Shown: positions 10,067 through 24,598, numbered from the stretch's first letter. The stretch is DNA of 64,000 bases from Serratia nevei (GCF_037948395.1 NZ_CP149940.1:5270001-5334000), one strand, 5' to 3'. Numbers and translations are program-made. The notes: a model not told the origin generated them from the letters alone.

Positions 10067-10264
10067 AAAATAAAAACAGAAATATCACTTTCGAATAAAG
10101 CGACATTACCCGCGATTCGAATGGCAAATGTCTCACAACCTACGCGCGGCATAACTGTCGTTTTATCGCGTCCCACCGCTTAAAAACCGAGAAACACGCC
10201 ATTTTTACCGCTGATGCAGTTATAATCGCCAACCAGTTAGCCATCCTCACGGAGACGAAAAATT

Positions 10265-10909
10265 TTGACCAGCAAGAACTACAACTATCATGTGACCCAT
10301 TTCGTCACCAGCGCACCCGATATTCGCCATCTGCCGGGGGATGCAGGAATTGAAGTCGCCTTTGCCGGCCGTTCCAACGCCGGGAAATCCAGCGCGCTGA
10401 ATACCCTGACCAACCAAAAAAGCCTGGCGCGCACCAGTAAGACACCGGGGCGCACCCAGCTGATCAACCTGTTCGAAGTGGAAGACGGCATCCGCCTGGT
10501 CGACCTGCCGGGTTACGGCTACGCCGAAGTGCCGGAAGAGATGAAGCGCAAATGGCAGCGCGCGCTGGGCGAATACCTGCAGATGCGCAACAGCCTGAAA
10601 GGCCTGGTGGTGCTGATGGATATCCGCCATCCGCTGAAAGATCTCGACCAGCAGATGATCCAGTGGGCGGTCGACGTCGGCACCCCGGTGCTGGTGCTGC
10701 TGACCAAGGCCGACAAACTGGCCTCCGGCGCACGCAAGGCGCAGCTCAATATGGTGCGTGAAGCGGTGCTGCCGTTTATGGGGGATATCCAGGTTGAAGC
10801 CTTCTCGTCGCTGAAGAAGATCGGCGTCGACAAGCTGCGCCAGAAGCTGGATACCTGGTTTAACGAGATCCCGCCGGAAGTGCTGCCGGAAGACGAAGCC
10901 GGCGAATAA
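10265..10909 (+). CDS. engB: Ribosome-biogenesis GTPase YihA/EngB (YsxC)
   Basis: 214 aa against 210 in E. coli. It is an essential TRAFAC GTPase for late 50S assembly. G1 is GRSNAGKSS near residue 37, the switch TSKTPGRTQ includes G2, G3 is DLPGYG and G4 is TKAD. The start codon is TTG (10265), as in E. coli, after a distant GGAG; no ATG gives the conserved N-terminus. A -10 TATAAT at 10221-10226 with a poor -35 probably drives it. It is convergent with spf/polA and has its own terminator. Confidence 0.95.
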   Translation: MTSKNYNYHVTHFVTSAPDIRHLPGDAGIEVAFAGRSNAGKSSALNTLTNQKSLARTSKTPGRTQLINLFEVEDGIRLVDLPGYGYAEVPEEMKRKWQRALGEYLQMRNSLKGLVVLMDIRHPLKDLDQQMIQWAVDVGTPVLVLLTKADKLASGARKAQLNMVREAVLPFMGDIQVEAFSSLKKIGVDKLRQKLDTWFNEIPPEVLPEDEAGE

Positions 10910-10928
10910 GCCCAGGCTGAACGCCAGA

Positions 10929-10956
10929 GCCGATGCCTCACCGCATCGGCTTTTTT
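10929..10956 (+). terminator. Rho-independent terminator of yihA/engB
   Basis: GCCGATGC-CTCACC-GCATCGGC followed by six T, 20 nt after the stop. Confidence 0.9.
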
Positions 10957-11144
10957 ATGCCCGCAGTTCAGCCACAGGCGGGATTTTTTGTTATCTAATT
11001 ACAGTTCTGAAATAAAGCCATCATAAAAACTTATCGCCAGGCAGGCTGATCTCACCAAATCACGGCGTTGAGGGAGCGGGAGCGGGAACGAAAAACGGTG
11101 CGAAGAGATAGGAAAAAAGTATGGTTTGCTGCTGTTTTTACAAT

Positions 11145-11251
11145 AAAAAACGCCCCAGTCAATACTGACTGGGGCGGCTAAATATTCAGCCAAATCCGAT
11201 TACGTGAAGTAAAAGGTCTGAAAGATAGAACATCTTACCTCTGTACCCTAC
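11145..11251 (-). ncRNA. spf: Spot 42 small RNA
   Basis: 107 nt on the minus strand, nearly identical to E. coli Spot 42 (109 nt). It starts GTAGGGTACAGAGGTAAGAT, includes TTTCAGACCTTTTACTTC, and ends in the terminator CGCCCCAGTC/GACTGGGGCG plus T-run. It is an Hfq-dependent base-pairing RNA that represses secondary carbon-source genes, for example the galK message, when CRP-cAMP is low. It follows polA on the same strand, as in E. coli. A -10-like TAGAGT lies at 11259-11264, and TGTGA upstream (about 11276-11280, minus strand) may be part of the CRP site that represses spf. I see no gene from 10957 to 11144. Confidence 0.97.
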
Positions 11252-11424
11252 GCCTGTAACTCTACATCATTTTTTCACAGGGCAAAAGAATTTTTTGTAG
11301 TTTACTTACACAATTTGCGGCGCAAGAACGGCGAAGTTGGGGAAACTATCGCCGCATCTTGTAGCTTAATTACGAAAAATGCTTAGGTTCTCGCCAGTTA
11401 GCACATCCGGCGATAAACCGGCGA

Positions 11425-14223
11425 TCAGTGCGCCTCATCCCAGTTCATGCCGACGCCCACGTCGACCTTCAACGGCACCGCCAGCGTCATGCTGCCCTCC
11501 ATCAATTGGCGGATACGTTGGCTGGCTTCTTCGATCACCGACTCGTGCACCTCAAACACCAATTCATCGTGCACCTGCATGATCGCGCGCACCAGCGGCT
11601 TCTCCTGCCCTTGCAGCCAGGCGTCGACCTCGATCATCGCACGCTTGATAATATCGGCCGCCGTGCCCTGCATCGGGGCGTTGATGGCGGCACGCTCGGC
11701 CGCCTTGCGGCGCATGGCGTTGCTGGAGCGGACGTCCGGCAGATACAGGCGGCGCCCATCCAGCGTGCTGACATAGCCCTGTTCGGAAGCCTGCTGGCGG
11801 GTACGCTCCATGTAGTCCAGCACGCCCGGGTAACGCTCGAAGTACAGATCCATATAGCGCTGGGCTTCCCCACGCGGGATCCCCAGCTGACGCGCCAGGC
11901 CGAAGGCGCTCATGCCGTAAATCAGACCGAAGTTAATCGCCTTGGCGCTGCGGCGCTGTTCGCCGGTCACTTTATCCAACGGCACGCCGAAGACTTCCGA
12001 CGCCGTGGCGCGGTGAATGTCTTTCCCTTCGGCGAAGGCCTTCAGCAGCCCTTCATCCTGTGACAGATGCGCCATGATGCGCAGCTCGATCTGCGAGTAG
12101 TCGGCCGCGACGATGCGGTAACCTTCCGGCGCGATAAAGGCCTGGCGAATGCGTCGCCCTTCGTCGTTGCGCACCGGGATGTTCTGCAGGTTCGGATCGC
12201 TCGAGGAGAGACGCCCGGTCGCGGTCACCGCCTGATGATACGAAGTATGCACCCGGCCGCTGACCGGATTGATCATCAGCGGCAGCTTGTCGGTATAGGT
12301 GGTCTTCAGCTTCGCCAGGCCGCGGTATTCCAGGATCACCTTCGGCAGCGGGTAGTCCAGCGCCAGCTCGGCCAGCACTTCTTCGTTAGTGGAGGGCGCC
12401 CCGCCCGGGGTTTTCTTCAGCACCGGCAGCTTTTGTTTTTCGTACAAGATAGCCTGCAGCTGCTTGGTCGACGCCAGGTTGAACGGCTCTTCCGCCAGCT
12501 CATGGGCCTGCGCCTCCAGTTCCGCCAGACGCTTGGCCAGCTCCTGGGAGTGGGCCGACAAAATGGCCGGATCGATCAGCACCCCGGTGCGTTCAATATG
12601 CGAGAGCACCGGCAGCAGCGGCATTTCAATCTCGTTGAACACCGTCAGCAGCTCTGCGCTCTGCTTCAGCTGCGGCCACATCGCCAGGTGCAGCTGCAGC
12701 GTGACATCCGCGTCTTCGGCAGCGTAAGGCGCCGCCTGCTCCAGGGCGATCTGGTTGAACGTCAGCTGGTTCTTGCCCTTGCCGGCGATTTCTTCGAAGG
12801 TGATGGTTTTGTGGCCCAGATAACGATCGGCCAGGCTGTCCATATCATGACGGCCGCCGACGCTGTCCAGCACATAGGACTCCAGCATGGTGTCGTAGGC
12901 GATACCACGCATCTCAATGCCGTAGCGCGCCAGCAGGCTCATATCGAACTTCAGGTTTTGCCCGACCTTCAGCGCTTTATCGTCCTCCAGCAGCGGCTTG
13001 AGCGCTTCCAGCACGTAGGCGCGATCCAGCTGTGGCGGGGCATCCAGATAATCGTGCGCCACCGGCAAATAAGCCGCTTCGCCCGGTGCTATCGCGAAGG
13101 ACAGGCCGATCAGGTTGGCGGTCAGGGTATCCAGGCCGTCGGTTTCGGTATCGAAGGCAAACACGTCGGCCTTTTTCAGCCGCGCCAGCCAGTCGGTAAA
13201 GGTCGCTTCATCCAGGATAGTGACATACCCCTCCTGGGACAGCTTGGCCTCCGCCAGCGCCTTCGGCGCTTCCGCCGCGGCGGCCGGTTTGGCGGCGCCG
13301 GCAGCTTTCGCACCCGCGCCTTTCTTGTTTTCCAGCCATACGCCGGCTTCCACGTCCGCCAACCAGCGTTTGAACTCGTACTGTTTGAACAGCTGTTGCA
13401 GCGTATCGACATCCGGCTCGGACACCGTCAGCTCAGCGCAGGTCAGATCCAGCTCGACGTCGGTTTTGATCGTCGCCAGCTTATAGGAGAGATACGCGAC
13501 CTCTTTATTCTGCTCCAGCTTGGCCGCCATGGTTTTGGCACCGCGGAAGCTCAGCGTGGCGATGCTCTCCAGATTGCCGTACAAAGCATCCAGCCCACCG
13601 ATGCCCTGCAGCAACGCCTGGGCGGTTTTCTCGCCCACGCCCGGCACGCCGGGAATGTTGTCCGATGAATCGCCCATCAACGCCAGGAAGTCGATGATCA
13701 GCTCCGGCGGAATACCGTACTTGTCGCACACTTCCTGCGGGCCGAGGATCGTGTTGTTCATGGTGTTGATCAGGGTGACGTTCGGTGTCACCAGCTGCGC
13801 CATGTCTTTGTCGCCGGTGCTGATCAGCACCGCGTGGCCGGCCTTTTCGGCCTCCAGCGCCAGCGTACCGATAACGTCGTCCGCCTCAACGCCGGGCGTC
13901 ACCAGCAGCGGCAGGCCCATCGCCTTGACCATGCTGTGCAACGGCTCGATCTGCGCTCGCAGATCGTCCGGCATCGGCGGCCGGTGCGACTTGTATTCGG
14001 CGAACAGCTCATCGCGGAAAGTCTTCCCTTTGGCATCAAACACCACGGCAACGTGGCTCGGTTGATACTGCAGCAACAGGCTGCGCAGCATATTCAGCAC
14101 GCCGTACATCGCGCCGGTCGGCTCGCCCGCCGAGTTAGTCAGCGGCGGGAAGGCGTGATAAGCGCGGTAGAGGTAGGAGGAACCGTCAACCAGGATTAGT
14201 GGGTTTTCTGCAATCTGGGCCAT
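11425..14223 (-). CDS. polA: DNA polymerase I
   Basis: 932 aa against 928 in E. coli. It fills gaps and removes primers in replication and repair. Three domains are visible. The N-terminal 5'-nuclease is about residues 1-300 ([42 protein letters not shown]). After an Ala/Lys-rich linker comes the 3'-5' exonuclease ([12 protein letters not shown] near 355). The polymerase has motif A DYSQIELR at about 708, motif [15 protein letters not shown] and motif [11 protein letters not shown] near 885. All catalytic carboxylates are present, so proofreading should be intact. It is divergent from yihG and followed by spf. Confidence 0.98.
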   Translation of the reverse strand: MAQIAENPLILVDGSSYLYRAYHAFPPLTNSAGEPTGAMYGVLNMLRSLLLQYQPSHVAVVFDAKGKTFRDELFAEYKSHRPPMPDDLRAQIEPLHSMVKAMGLPLLVTPGVEADDVIGTLALEAEKAGHAVLISTGDKDMAQLVTPNVTLINTMNNTILGPQEVCDKYGIPPELIIDFLALMGDSSDNIPGVPGVGEKTAQALLQGIGGLDALYGNLESIATLSFRGAKTMAAKLEQNKEVAYLSYKLATIKTDVELDLTCAELTVSEPDVDTLQQLFKQYEFKRWLADVEAGVWLENKKGAGAKAAGAAKPAAAAEAPKALAEAKLSQEGYVTILDEATFTDWLARLKKADVFAFDTETDGLDTLTANLIGLSFAIAPGEAAYLPVAHDYLDAPPQLDRAYVLEALKPLLEDDKALKVGQNLKFDMSLLARYGIEMRGIAYDTMLESYVLDSVGGRHDMDSLADRYLGHKTITFEEIAGKGKNQLTFNQIALEQAAPYAAEDADVTLQLHLAMWPQLKQSAELLTVFNEIEMPLLPVLSHIERTGVLIDPAILSAHSQELAKRLAELEAQAHELAEEPFNLASTKQLQAILYEKQKLPVLKKTPGGAPSTNEEVLAELALDYPLPKVILEYRGLAKLKTTYTDKLPLMINPVSGRVHTSYHQAVTATGRLSSSDPNLQNIPVRNDEGRRIRQAFIAPEGYRIVAADYSQIELRIMAHLSQDEGLLKAFAEGKDIHRATASEVFGVPLDKVTGEQRRSAKAINFGLIYGMSAFGLARQLGIPRGEAQRYMDLYFERYPGVLDYMERTRQQASEQGYVSTLDGRRLYLPDVRSSNAMRRKAAERAAINAPMQGTAADIIKRAMIEVDAWLQGQEKPLVRAIMQVHDELVFEVHESVIEEASQRIRQLMEGSMTLAVPLKVDVGVGMNWDEAH

Positions 14224-14720
14224 AGCGTTTCTTTATCGTGATCGGACATAGGGGTAAGCATGCCATAGCTGGCCGCCGGAGACGAACCTTAGCGTGCATT
14301 ACGGACGAAAATGATGTGATGGTGCGTGAGGATCCGCAAGATCTTACCTGTGGATAACTTTGTGCATAGAAAAGAGACCGAATTATAACGCTCCGATTAT
14401 CGTTATAACGGCGAATAAAATTCCTATTTAAATCACCGCGTTAAAAGAACGAATTCCGGCGACGCTTTATTACTGGCTTTTATTGGATTTGTGGATATAA
14501 CTTTCGCCGGATTTTAATCGCACTATTAATCAAATTCGGCGCCTCAATTACCCTAGCACAAGCTGGGAAAGTTGCACGAAAACTCAGCAAATGGTTATCC
14601 GATGAGACGAAAAACAGTCATTTTTAGCGGCGCTTTACCCCGGCGATTTCTGTTAAAATATGTTTTTGTTCATGCGCTTCGGCATGCAACGATGTTCTCA
14701 ACAACCGTCAGCCCATAACC
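14224..14720. promoter_or_regulatory. polA-yihG divergent regulatory region with DnaA boxes and an inverted repeat
   Basis: There is no gene here. TGTGGATAA (14349-14357), a consensus DnaA box, is followed by TGTGCATAG (14361-14369), one mismatch from a second box; E. coli polA is also reported to respond to DnaA. A perfect 8-bp inverted repeat, TTATAACG-N10-CGTTATAA, lies at 14383-14408. A -10-like TAAAAT at 14654-14659 could serve yihG. The rest is AT-rich without recognisable elements. Confidence 0.55.
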
Positions 14721-15617
14721 ATGCCAAGATTGTTAACGCCTGTTATCTTTATCATTTCCGTCATACTCACGATTCTGGTGACGGTGTTGTGCTCCATCCC
14801 CATCACGCTGGCCGGCATCGTGAAACTCCTGGTGCCCATTCCCGCCGTTTGGCGATATATCTCGGCTTTTGCCGATTTCATGATGTGGTGCTGGTGTCAG
14901 GGGCTGGCGCTGTTATTGCGCATTAACGGGCAATTACGTTGGGATATTGAAGGGCTGGAGGGGCTGGATCGAAAAAACTGGTATCTGCTGATCAGCAACC
15001 ACGAAAGTTGGTCGGACATTGTCGTATTGTGCGTGCTGTTCAGAAATCATATTCCAATGAATAAGTACTTCCTCAAGCAACAGTTAGCCTGGGTGCCTTT
15101 TGTCGGTCTGGCCTGTTGGGCGCTGGACATGCCATTCATGAAGCGTTACTCCCGCGCCTATTTACTCAAGCATCCGGAGAAACGCGGCAAGGATATCGAA
15201 ACGACGCGCCGTTCCTGCGAAAAATTCCGTCAGCGTCCAACCACCATCGTCAATTTCGTCGAGGGTTCGCGCTTCACGGAAGCCAAGAAAATTAAAAGCA
15301 ATTCGCCGTATCGCAATTTGCTGGCGCCCAAAGCCGCCGGCATTGCGTTTACGCTCAGCGCACTGGGCAATCAGTTCGACAAAGTGTTGAACGTTACCCT
15401 GCTCTATCCGGAAAATAACCAACGGCCCTTTATGGATATGCTGTGTGGGCGGCTGACGCGTATCGTGGTAAGAATAGAAACGCTGCCGATCGATGAAACC
15501 CTGCACGGGGACTACTTCAACGACAAACAGTTCAAGCGGCGCTTCCAGCTGTGGCTGAATACGCTGTGGCAGGAAAAAGATCGGTTGCTGGATAAATTGA
15601 AGCGGCAATACGGGTAA
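14721..15617 (+). CDS. yihG: Inner-membrane lysophospholipid acyltransferase-like protein YihG
   Basis: 298 aa against about 310 in E. coli YihG. It is a PlsC-family acyltransferase-like membrane protein. The N-terminus has a hydrophobic helix (about residues 6-35) and a second hydrophobic stretch near 50-70. The acyltransferase motif HX4D appears as NHESWSD, with the second block NFVEGSRFT and the third near [14 protein letters not shown]. coli YihG is reported to influence phospholipid acyl composition and motility; the exact substrate here is unknown. The ribosome site is weak, and the start was chosen by similarity. It converges on dsbA. Confidence 0.9.
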   Translation: MPRLLTPVIFIISVILTILVTVLCSIPITLAGIVKLLVPIPAVWRYISAFADFMMWCWCQGLALLLRINGQLRWDIEGLEGLDRKNWYLLISNHESWSDIVVLCVLFRNHIPMNKYFLKQQLAWVPFVGLACWALDMPFMKRYSRAYLLKHPEKRGKDIETTRRSCEKFRQRPTTIVNFVEGSRFTEAKKIKSNSPYRNLLAPKAAGIAFTLSALGNQFDKVLNVTLLYPENNQRPFMDMLCGRLTRIVVRIETLPIDETLHGDYFNDKQFKRRFQLWLNTLWQEKDRLLDKLKRQYG

Positions 15618-15621
15618 AAAA

Positions 15622-15646
15622 AACGCCGGCAATGCCGGCGTTTTTC
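15622..15646. terminator. Bidirectional terminator between yihG and dsbA
   Basis: AACGCCGGC-AAT-GCCGGCGTT with an A-run on the left and T-run on the right serves both converging genes. Confidence 0.9.
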
Positions 15647-15660
15647 ATGCTGAATCAGGC

Positions 15661-16284
15661 TTATTTCTGCTGGCTAAGGAATTTAACCACGTCGGCGAAC
15701 TGCTTCACGTACGCGTCCATCGAGCTGGTGTCCAGGCCATCGTTTTTAACCATGTATTTGCCGTTCACGAATACCGCCGGCACACCGCGCAGCTGCAGAT
15801 CTTCCGCGGCTTTCTCCTGTTGAACCACCAGAGATTTCACCACGAAGCTGTTCCAGGCCGCGTCATAATCAGCGGCGGTCACGCCCGCTTTCACGAAGAC
15901 GTTACGGATATCGTCCGGCGTTTGCACGGTCTGGGTTTTCTGTACCGCTTCAAACATCAGCGGGCTTACTTTGTCTTCCACGCCCAGCGCCATCGCAACC
16001 GCCCATGCCTGAGTCAGCTGTTTGCCCAACGGCCCCAGGAACTCCACGTGGTACTTGGTCATTTTGGTGCCGGCAGGCAAGGCCTTCTTCACGTTTTCAG
16101 ACACGTGATAGACCTGCTCGAACTGGTAGCAGTGCGGGCAGTAGAAGGAGAAGAACTCCAGCACCTGCGGCTCGCCGGTCACCGGCTTGTCCAGGGTCAC
16201 GTACTGAGCGCCATCGCTAAACTGTGCCGCCGAGGCACTGAATGCCATCACCATGCCAACGAGCGCCAACCATATTTTTTTCAT
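15661..16284 (-). CDS. dsbA: Periplasmic thiol:disulfide oxidoreductase DsbA
   Basis: 207 aa precursor. It forms disulfides in periplasmic proteins and is reoxidised by DsbB. A Sec signal peptide ([19 protein letters not shown]) is cleaved before AQFSDG, at about residue 19/20. The active site is Cys49-Pro-His-Cys52 (mature Cys30/Cys33) in a thioredoxin fold with a helical insertion, and the cis-Pro loop lies in [10 protein letters not shown]. It follows srkA by 29 nt on the same strand, the conserved srkA-dsbA arrangement; in E. coli the Cpx system activates this operon. Confidence 0.98.
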   Translation of the reverse strand: MKKIWLALVGMVMAFSASAAQFSDGAQYVTLDKPVTGEPQVLEFFSFYCPHCYQFEQVYHVSENVKKALPAGTKMTKYHVEFLGPLGKQLTQAWAVAMALGVEDKVSPLMFEAVQKTQTVQTPDDIRNVFVKAGVTAADYDAAWNSFVVKSLVVQQEKAAEDLQLRGVPAVFVNGKYMVKNDGLDTSSMDAYVKQFADVVKFLSQQK

Positions 16285-16313
16285 AAGACTAAACTCTCCA
16301 TTGTGTTAAAGCT

Positions 16314-17300
16314 TCAATACATTGGCGTCAGCTGCAGAGGAGGCTCCTGCAACAGCTTAACCTGTTCGGTGAAGGCCGCAGTCTGAGACAACCAGAAATC
16401 AGACTCCGCCATCCACGGAAAACTCTTAGGAAAGGCCGGATCCTGCCAACGGCGGGCGACCCAGGCCAGGTAATACACCATGCGCATCGCCCGCAGCGGC
16501 TCGATCAACGCCAACTCGCGCTGATCGAACTCGGCAAATTCACCGTACGCCTCCAGCAAGACGTCCAACTGCATCAGTTGATCGCGGCGTTCGCCGTGCA
16601 GCAGCATCCACAAGTCCTGCACCGCAGGGCCATTACGTGCGTCATCAAGATCGACGAACAGCGGGCCGTCGCGCCACAGAATATTGCCCGGATGGCAATC
16701 ACCGTGCAAACGGCGCGGCTGCCAGTTCAGATGCCAGTGCGGCTTAATCGCCGCGATCAGGTTATCCGTCGCCTGCAGGAACCCCTCACGCTGCGCTGCC
16801 GGCAACAGCTCGCAACCGGCCAACACCTGACGCGGGGCGGTGAGATACTCTTCAACCCCCATCGTCGGCCGCTCGGCGAACAAACGCTCACCACCGACCT
16901 GATGGATACGCCCCAAGAAACGACCCACCCATTCCAACTGATCCAGGTTGTCTATCTCGTACTGCCGCCCGCCCACGCTGGGGAACAGGGTAAAGAAGAA
17001 CCCAGCGTGCGTATGCAGCGTAGCGCCTTGCAACGCCAACGGCGCTACCGCCGGGATCTCCGCCTTCGCCAGATCCAGAGCGAACTGGTGCTCCTCACCG
17101 ATCTGCGCAGCGCTCCAGCGCTCCGGGCGGTAAAACTTCACCACGTAGCGCCGGCGATCTTCGTCCATAAACTGATAGACGCGGTTCTCGTAGCTGTTCA
17201 GCGCCGTCAGACCGGAGTCGACGCGCAGGCCAACCCCTTCTAGCGCGTCCATAATCAAGTCGGGCGACAGAGTGTCGAAATTAAAAGCAGAGTTATTCAT
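16314..17300 (-). CDS. srkA: Stress response kinase SrkA (YihE/RdoA)
   Basis: 328 aa, identical in length to E. coli SrkA, an APH/choline-kinase-fold Ser/Thr protein kinase that protects against envelope and MazF-mediated stress. The catalytic loop HGDCHPGNILWRDG places Asp201 and Asn206, and the metal-binding Asp217 lies in FVDLDDARNG. The N-terminal lobe has YVVKFYRPERW with the ATP-site Lys. The start at 17300 gives the conserved MNNSAF N-terminus; an in-frame extension of 23 codons is not conserved. It is the middle gene of yihD-srkA-dsbA. Confidence 0.95.
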   Translation of the reverse strand: MNNSAFNFDTLSPDLIMDALEGVGLRVDSGLTALNSYENRVYQFMDEDRRRYVVKFYRPERWSAAQIGEEHQFALDLAKAEIPAVAPLALQGATLHTHAGFFFTLFPSVGGRQYEIDNLDQLEWVGRFLGRIHQVGGERLFAERPTMGVEEYLTAPRQVLAGCELLPAAQREGFLQATDNLIAAIKPHWHLNWQPRRLHGDCHPGNILWRDGPLFVDLDDARNGPAVQDLWMLLHGERRDQLMQLDVLLEAYGEFAEFDQRELALIEPLRAMRMVYYLAWVARRWQDPAFPKSFPWMAESDFWLSQTAAFTEQVKLLQEPPLQLTPMY

Positions 17301-17398
17301 AACGTTCGTTTGATCGCTGACAGCACGGTGCCGGGAATGAGAAATAGTAGCATTAATGGCGCGTTTCACGAGCTATGCTTTCTCGCACCGCACGAAGG

Positions 17399-17668
17399 TC
17401 AGTCCTTAATAACCCCGCGAGCGCGCAACAGCGCCGTTTTAAAATCTTCTTCGTAATCTTTCTTCAGGCCCGGGATCTGATCCGTGCCGGCGCTGCCGCG
17501 CATTTTCAGGTGGTAAATAAGAATATCATCGCTCAGCTCGGACAACTCGCCCTGGAAGCCCGCTTCCTTCGCCAGTTTTTGCAAAAACTGCATCAAATTG
17601 AGATCGGGATCTTCCTGCCAGGCCGGGTGCAACAGCTCGATCAACTCGTTTACGCGATGCGTTTTCAT
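17399..17668 (-). CDS. yihD: YihD family protein, function unknown
   Basis: 89 aa, the E. coli YihD length (DUF1040). It is an acidic, helical cytosolic protein with the conserved block [18 protein letters not shown] and the C-terminus [19 protein letters not shown]. The start at 17668 matches the family N-terminus ([13 protein letters not shown]). It lies upstream of srkA and is divergent from mobA. No function can be read from the sequence. Confidence 0.93.
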   Translation of the reverse strand: MKTHRVNELIELLHPAWQEDPDLNLMQFLQKLAKEAGFQGELSELSDDILIYHLKMRGSAGTDQIPGLKKDYEEDFKTALLRARGVIKD

Positions 17669-17816
17669 CTCAATATCGTCCAATAGCATGAATAAACTCA
17701 CAAAGTAACAGGCTTACCCACGCAGTGAAAGAACCGGCTTGTCAATAAAGGTAAATCCTGATGTCACGCCGGCTTTAGCGCTACAATCAGCGCATCGACA
17801 AGGCGGGATAAACGAG

Positions 17817-18407
17817 ATGCATAAAGAAATCAGCGGCGTAATTTTGGCCGGCGGGCGAGCCACGCGCATGGGCGGTGAGGATAAAGGCCTGGTGTCGATT
17901 GGCGGTATCGCACTCTATCAGTATGTTCTGGCCCGGTTACGGCCGCAGGTGGCTTCCGTCGCCATCAGCGCCAACCGCAATCAGGCACGCTACCAGGCGA
18001 GCGGTTTGCCGGTGATTGGCGATCTGACGCCCGATTTCGCCGGGCCGTTGGCCGGGATGCTCGCCGGGCTCAAGCAATCTCCCAACGAGTGGGTGGCCTT
18101 CGTCCCTTGTGACGTCCCCGACTTTCCCGCCGACTTAGTCGCGCAGCTATGGCAGCAAAAAGGCGCAGCGCCAGCGGCCTTTGCCAGCGATGGTGAACGA
18201 GATCACCCTACGCTGGCGTTATTGCATACCCAAACAGCGCCGCAGCTGGCTGACTATCTGGCGCAGGGTGAACGTAAGCTGATGCTGTTCTTGCATCAGA
18301 TCGGCGCACAACGCGTGGTGTTCAGTGGGCAACAAGCGGCATTTCATAACCTGAATACGCCGGAAGACTGCCGGAATTGGCAGCAAGCACGCGAGCTAAA
18401 GAAATGA
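17817..18407 (+). CDS. mobA: Molybdenum cofactor guanylyltransferase MobA
   Basis: 196 aa against 194 in E. coli. It transfers GMP from GTP to molybdopterin-Mo to make the bis-MGD cofactor. The nucleotide-binding signature LAGGRATRMGGEDKGL lies near residues 10-25, and the Mg-binding Asp is in FVPCDVPDFP. The start at 17817 gives the conserved MHKEISGVILAGG; an upstream in-frame extension is unsupported. A -10-like TACAAT at 17782-17787 may be its promoter. Its stop overlaps the mobB start (ATGA). Confidence 0.95.
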   Translation: MHKEISGVILAGGRATRMGGEDKGLVSIGGIALYQYVLARLRPQVASVAISANRNQARYQASGLPVIGDLTPDFAGPLAGMLAGLKQSPNEWVAFVPCDVPDFPADLVAQLWQQKGAAPAAFASDGERDHPTLALLHTQTAPQLADYLAQGERKLMLFLHQIGAQRVVFSGQQAAFHNLNTPEDCRNWQQARELKK

Positions 18408-18922
18408 ATCGTTCATTGCCCCCCTTGCTGGCCATCGGTGCCTATAGCGGAACGGGAAAAACCACCCTGCTCAAACAGCTGATCCCGATGCTGAAACAGC
18501 GCCAGGTGAGGGTTGGGTTGATAAAGCATACGCATCATGACATGGATGTGGATACGCCGGGCAAAGACAGCTATGAGCTGCGCAAAGCGGGTGCCGACCA
18601 AACGCTGGTCGCCAGCGATCGCCGCTGGGCATTAATGACCGAAACGCCGGAACAACAACCTTTGGACCTGCGCTACCTGGCAGAACGTTTTGATGCCGAT
18701 AAGGTCGATTTGATTCTGGTGGAAGGGTTCAAACATGAGCCGGTCAGCAAGATCCTGCTTTATCGGGCCGAGATCGGCAGACCGTTGGAAGGCATGCTGG
18801 ATCAGTTTGTCGTGGCGGTAGCCAGCGATCGGCCGCTATCCATCGCGGCTAAGCAATTGGATCTCAATCAACCGGAAAGCATCGCCGATTTTATTGTCGA
18901 GTGGTTGAACGGCGCAGCGTAG
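18404..18922 (+). CDS. mobB: Molybdopterin-guanine dinucleotide biosynthesis adaptor MobB
   Basis: 172 aa. MobB is a GTP-binding P-loop protein that aids MobA. Walker A is GAYSGTGKTTLLKQ near residues 12-25. KHTHHDMDVDTPGKDSYELRKAGA is the family signature, and LILVEGFKHE follows. The ATG overlaps the mobA TGA by one base pattern (ATGA), indicating translational coupling. It ends 70 nt before the end of the 5S rRNA gene, which faces it, and its stop codon lies within a terminator hairpin. Confidence 0.95.
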   Translation: MNRSLPPLLAIGAYSGTGKTTLLKQLIPMLKQRQVRVGLIKHTHHDMDVDTPGKDSYELRKAGADQTLVASDRRWALMTETPEQQPLDLRYLAERFDADKVDLILVEGFKHEPVSKILLYRAEIGRPLEGMLDQFVVAVASDRPLSIAAKQLDLNQPESIADFIVEWLNGAA

Positions 18923-18934
18923 CTGCGCTTTTTT
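18912..18934 (+). terminator. Terminator of mobAB
   Basis: GCGCAGC-GTA-GCTGCGC (18912-18928) followed by six T; the mobB TAG stop is inside the loop and stem. Confidence 0.85.
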
Positions 18935-18950
18935 GCATTTTACGCATAGC

Positions 18951-18978
18951 AAAAAGCCCTGAACTGATGTTCAGGGCT
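18951..18978 (-). terminator. Terminator of the rRNA operon
   Basis: On the minus strand AGCCCTGAAC-ATCA-GTTCAGGGCT (18955-18978) is followed by a T-run (18951-18955). It lies 14 nt after the 5S gene. Confidence 0.9.
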
Positions 18979-18992
18979 TTCGGCTTTGTTTG

Positions 18993-19112
18993 ATGCCTGG
19001 CAGTGTCCTACTCTCGCATGGGGAGACCCCACACTACCATCGGCGCTACGGCGTTTCACTTCTGAGTTCGGCATGGGGTCAGGTGGGACCACCGCGCTAT
19101 TGCCGCCAGGCA
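18993..19112 (-). rRNA. rrf: 5S ribosomal RNA
   Basis: 120 nt on the minus strand, beginning TGCCTGGCGGCAATAGCG and ending CACTGCCAGGCAT, with the conserved CCGAACTCAGAAGTGAAACG. It differs from E. coli 5S at only a few positions. It is last in the operon and no tRNA follows, unlike E. coli rrnC, which carries aspT and trpT there. Confidence 0.98.
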
Positions 19113-19216
19113 AATTCTGTTTCATTCCAACCGCGCCACTCTCGTGTCGCCATCAGAACCAATCTGTAAACAAGCTGAATATTGTCTTGGTCTCACCAAA
19201 ACACCTTCGGTGTTGT

Positions 19217-22123
<2,907 letters not shown>

Positions 22124-22259
22124 TCACAACCCGAAGATGTTTCCATCGTTCGCGCTGCAAACATTTGAGAGACTCTATGACAGGTTACTCTTTATCCCAG
22201 TACATCTACGGAGGGATAAATTTCAGCCGTCATGTTTCAATTTTCAGCTTGTTCCAGAT

Positions 22260-22271
22260 TGTTAAAGAGCA
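22260..22271 (-). promoter_or_regulatory. Spacer boxA antitermination signal
   Basis: Minus-strand TGCTCTTTAACA between tRNA-Glu and 23S, the Nus-factor boxA that keeps polymerase processive through 23S. Confidence 0.85.
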
Positions 22272-22357
22272 ATATCTTAAACATGACTCGCAAGTCATCT
22301 TTAAGATTTTTTCGGTTATCGCTAACCGGTGATAATGTCTTTCACTCATTATCGGAA

Positions 22358-22433
22358 TGGCGTCCCCAAGGGGATTCGAACCCCTGTTACAGCCGTGAAA
22401 GGGCAGTGTCCTAGGCCTCTAGACGATGGGGAC
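22358..22433 (-). tRNA. gltT/gltU-type: tRNA-Glu (anticodon TTC)
   Basis: 76 nt including the encoded CCA. The 5' strand is GTCCCCA and the 3' strand TGGGGAC. The anticodon loop CTTTCAC gives TTC, and the T-arm is GGGGTTCGAATCCCC. It sits in the 16S-23S spacer, as in E. coli rrnB, rrnC, rrnE and rrnG. Confidence 0.98.
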
Positions 22434-22573
22434 ACGAAAATCCGATTAAACTGAATAACTTAATCGGTTCGTATCAGCATGAATAACTCATGGCATCAAC
22501 AGGTAGCGCTTTGCTCGTTACTTTTTCATCAGACAATCTGTGTGAGCACGCCACTCGAATCAATATCTTTAGG

Positions 22574-24115
<1,542 letters not shown>

Positions 24116-24269
24116 AAAGCTTGATTTGCTTCCACTCGAGAAGCGATGCTCAAAGATTTACTGCATGAATTTTACTTCAGTTAGTCACTCTTCAAGACTT
24201 GATATTTTTTTGCATCCGAAGATGCTGGATATCGTCTTGTGGAGTGCCCACACAGATTGTCTGATAAAT

Positions 24270-24281
24270 TGTTAAAGAGCA
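24270..24281 (-). promoter_or_regulatory. Leader boxA of the rRNA operon
   Basis: Minus-strand TGCTCTTTAACA followed by ATTTATCAGACAATCTGTGT, the conserved rRNA leader antitermination element. Confidence 0.9.
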
Positions 24282-24320
24282 GTGAGTTAGGCGCTTTCGC
24301 TTGCTAACTCGAGGTGGCGT

Positions 24321-24348
24321 ATATTACGCTTTTCACCCGGAGAGTCAA
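24321..24348 (-). promoter_or_regulatory. rRNA promoter P2
   Basis: Minus-strand -35 TTGACT (24343-24348), 16-bp spacer, -10 TAATAT (24321-24326). Confidence 0.85.
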
Positions 24349-24417
24349 GCGTTTATTTCGCTTTTCTCTCGCTGACCCGGCGGCTTGTCAGTCGTTGTTC
24401 CCGGTCAGTGGAGGCGC

Positions 24418-24468
24418 ATTATAGGGAGTTCTCGGCGGGCCGCAACCCCTAATTGCAAAAAACTTTTC
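24418..24468 (-). promoter_or_regulatory. rRNA promoter P1 with UP element
   Basis: Minus-strand -35 TTGCGG (24440-24445), 16-bp spacer ending CTCCC, and consensus -10 TATAAT (24418-24423). A GC-rich discriminator (GCGCCTCC) makes it a stringent-response target. The A/T tract TTGAAAAGTTTTTTGCAATT just upstream is the UP element for the alpha subunit. The interval to yieP (24599) probably also holds Fis sites, which I could not place by eye. Confidence 0.9.
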
Positions 24469-24598
24469 AAGCGCGCTTTTTTTCAACAAAAGGGCGAAAA
24501 AGCGACGAATTTATGTCACTTTTTCCGGCAAACAGCCATAAAAGCTGGCGATCACTGGAGTAAAATAGAAATAACGATGTCAGTAAGGACCCGCAGCC

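Noticed and set aside
9671..10068. Plus-strand frames of 83 and 129 codons between yihI and yihA
   Set aside because: They lie antisense to the GGA-rich csrC gene and their Ser/Pro/Leu composition reflects the TCC repeats.
10999..11193. 64-codon minus-strand frame overlapping the Spot 42 terminator
   Set aside because: No ribosome site, no similarity, and it would start inside the spf terminator.
12067..13668. 533-codon plus-strand open frame opposite polA
   Set aside because: Antisense shadow; composition rich in Gln, His and Arg with no domain.
18929..18992. Search for aspT/trpT-like tRNA genes after 5S
   Set aside because: Only two terminator hairpins are present; there is no cloverleaf.
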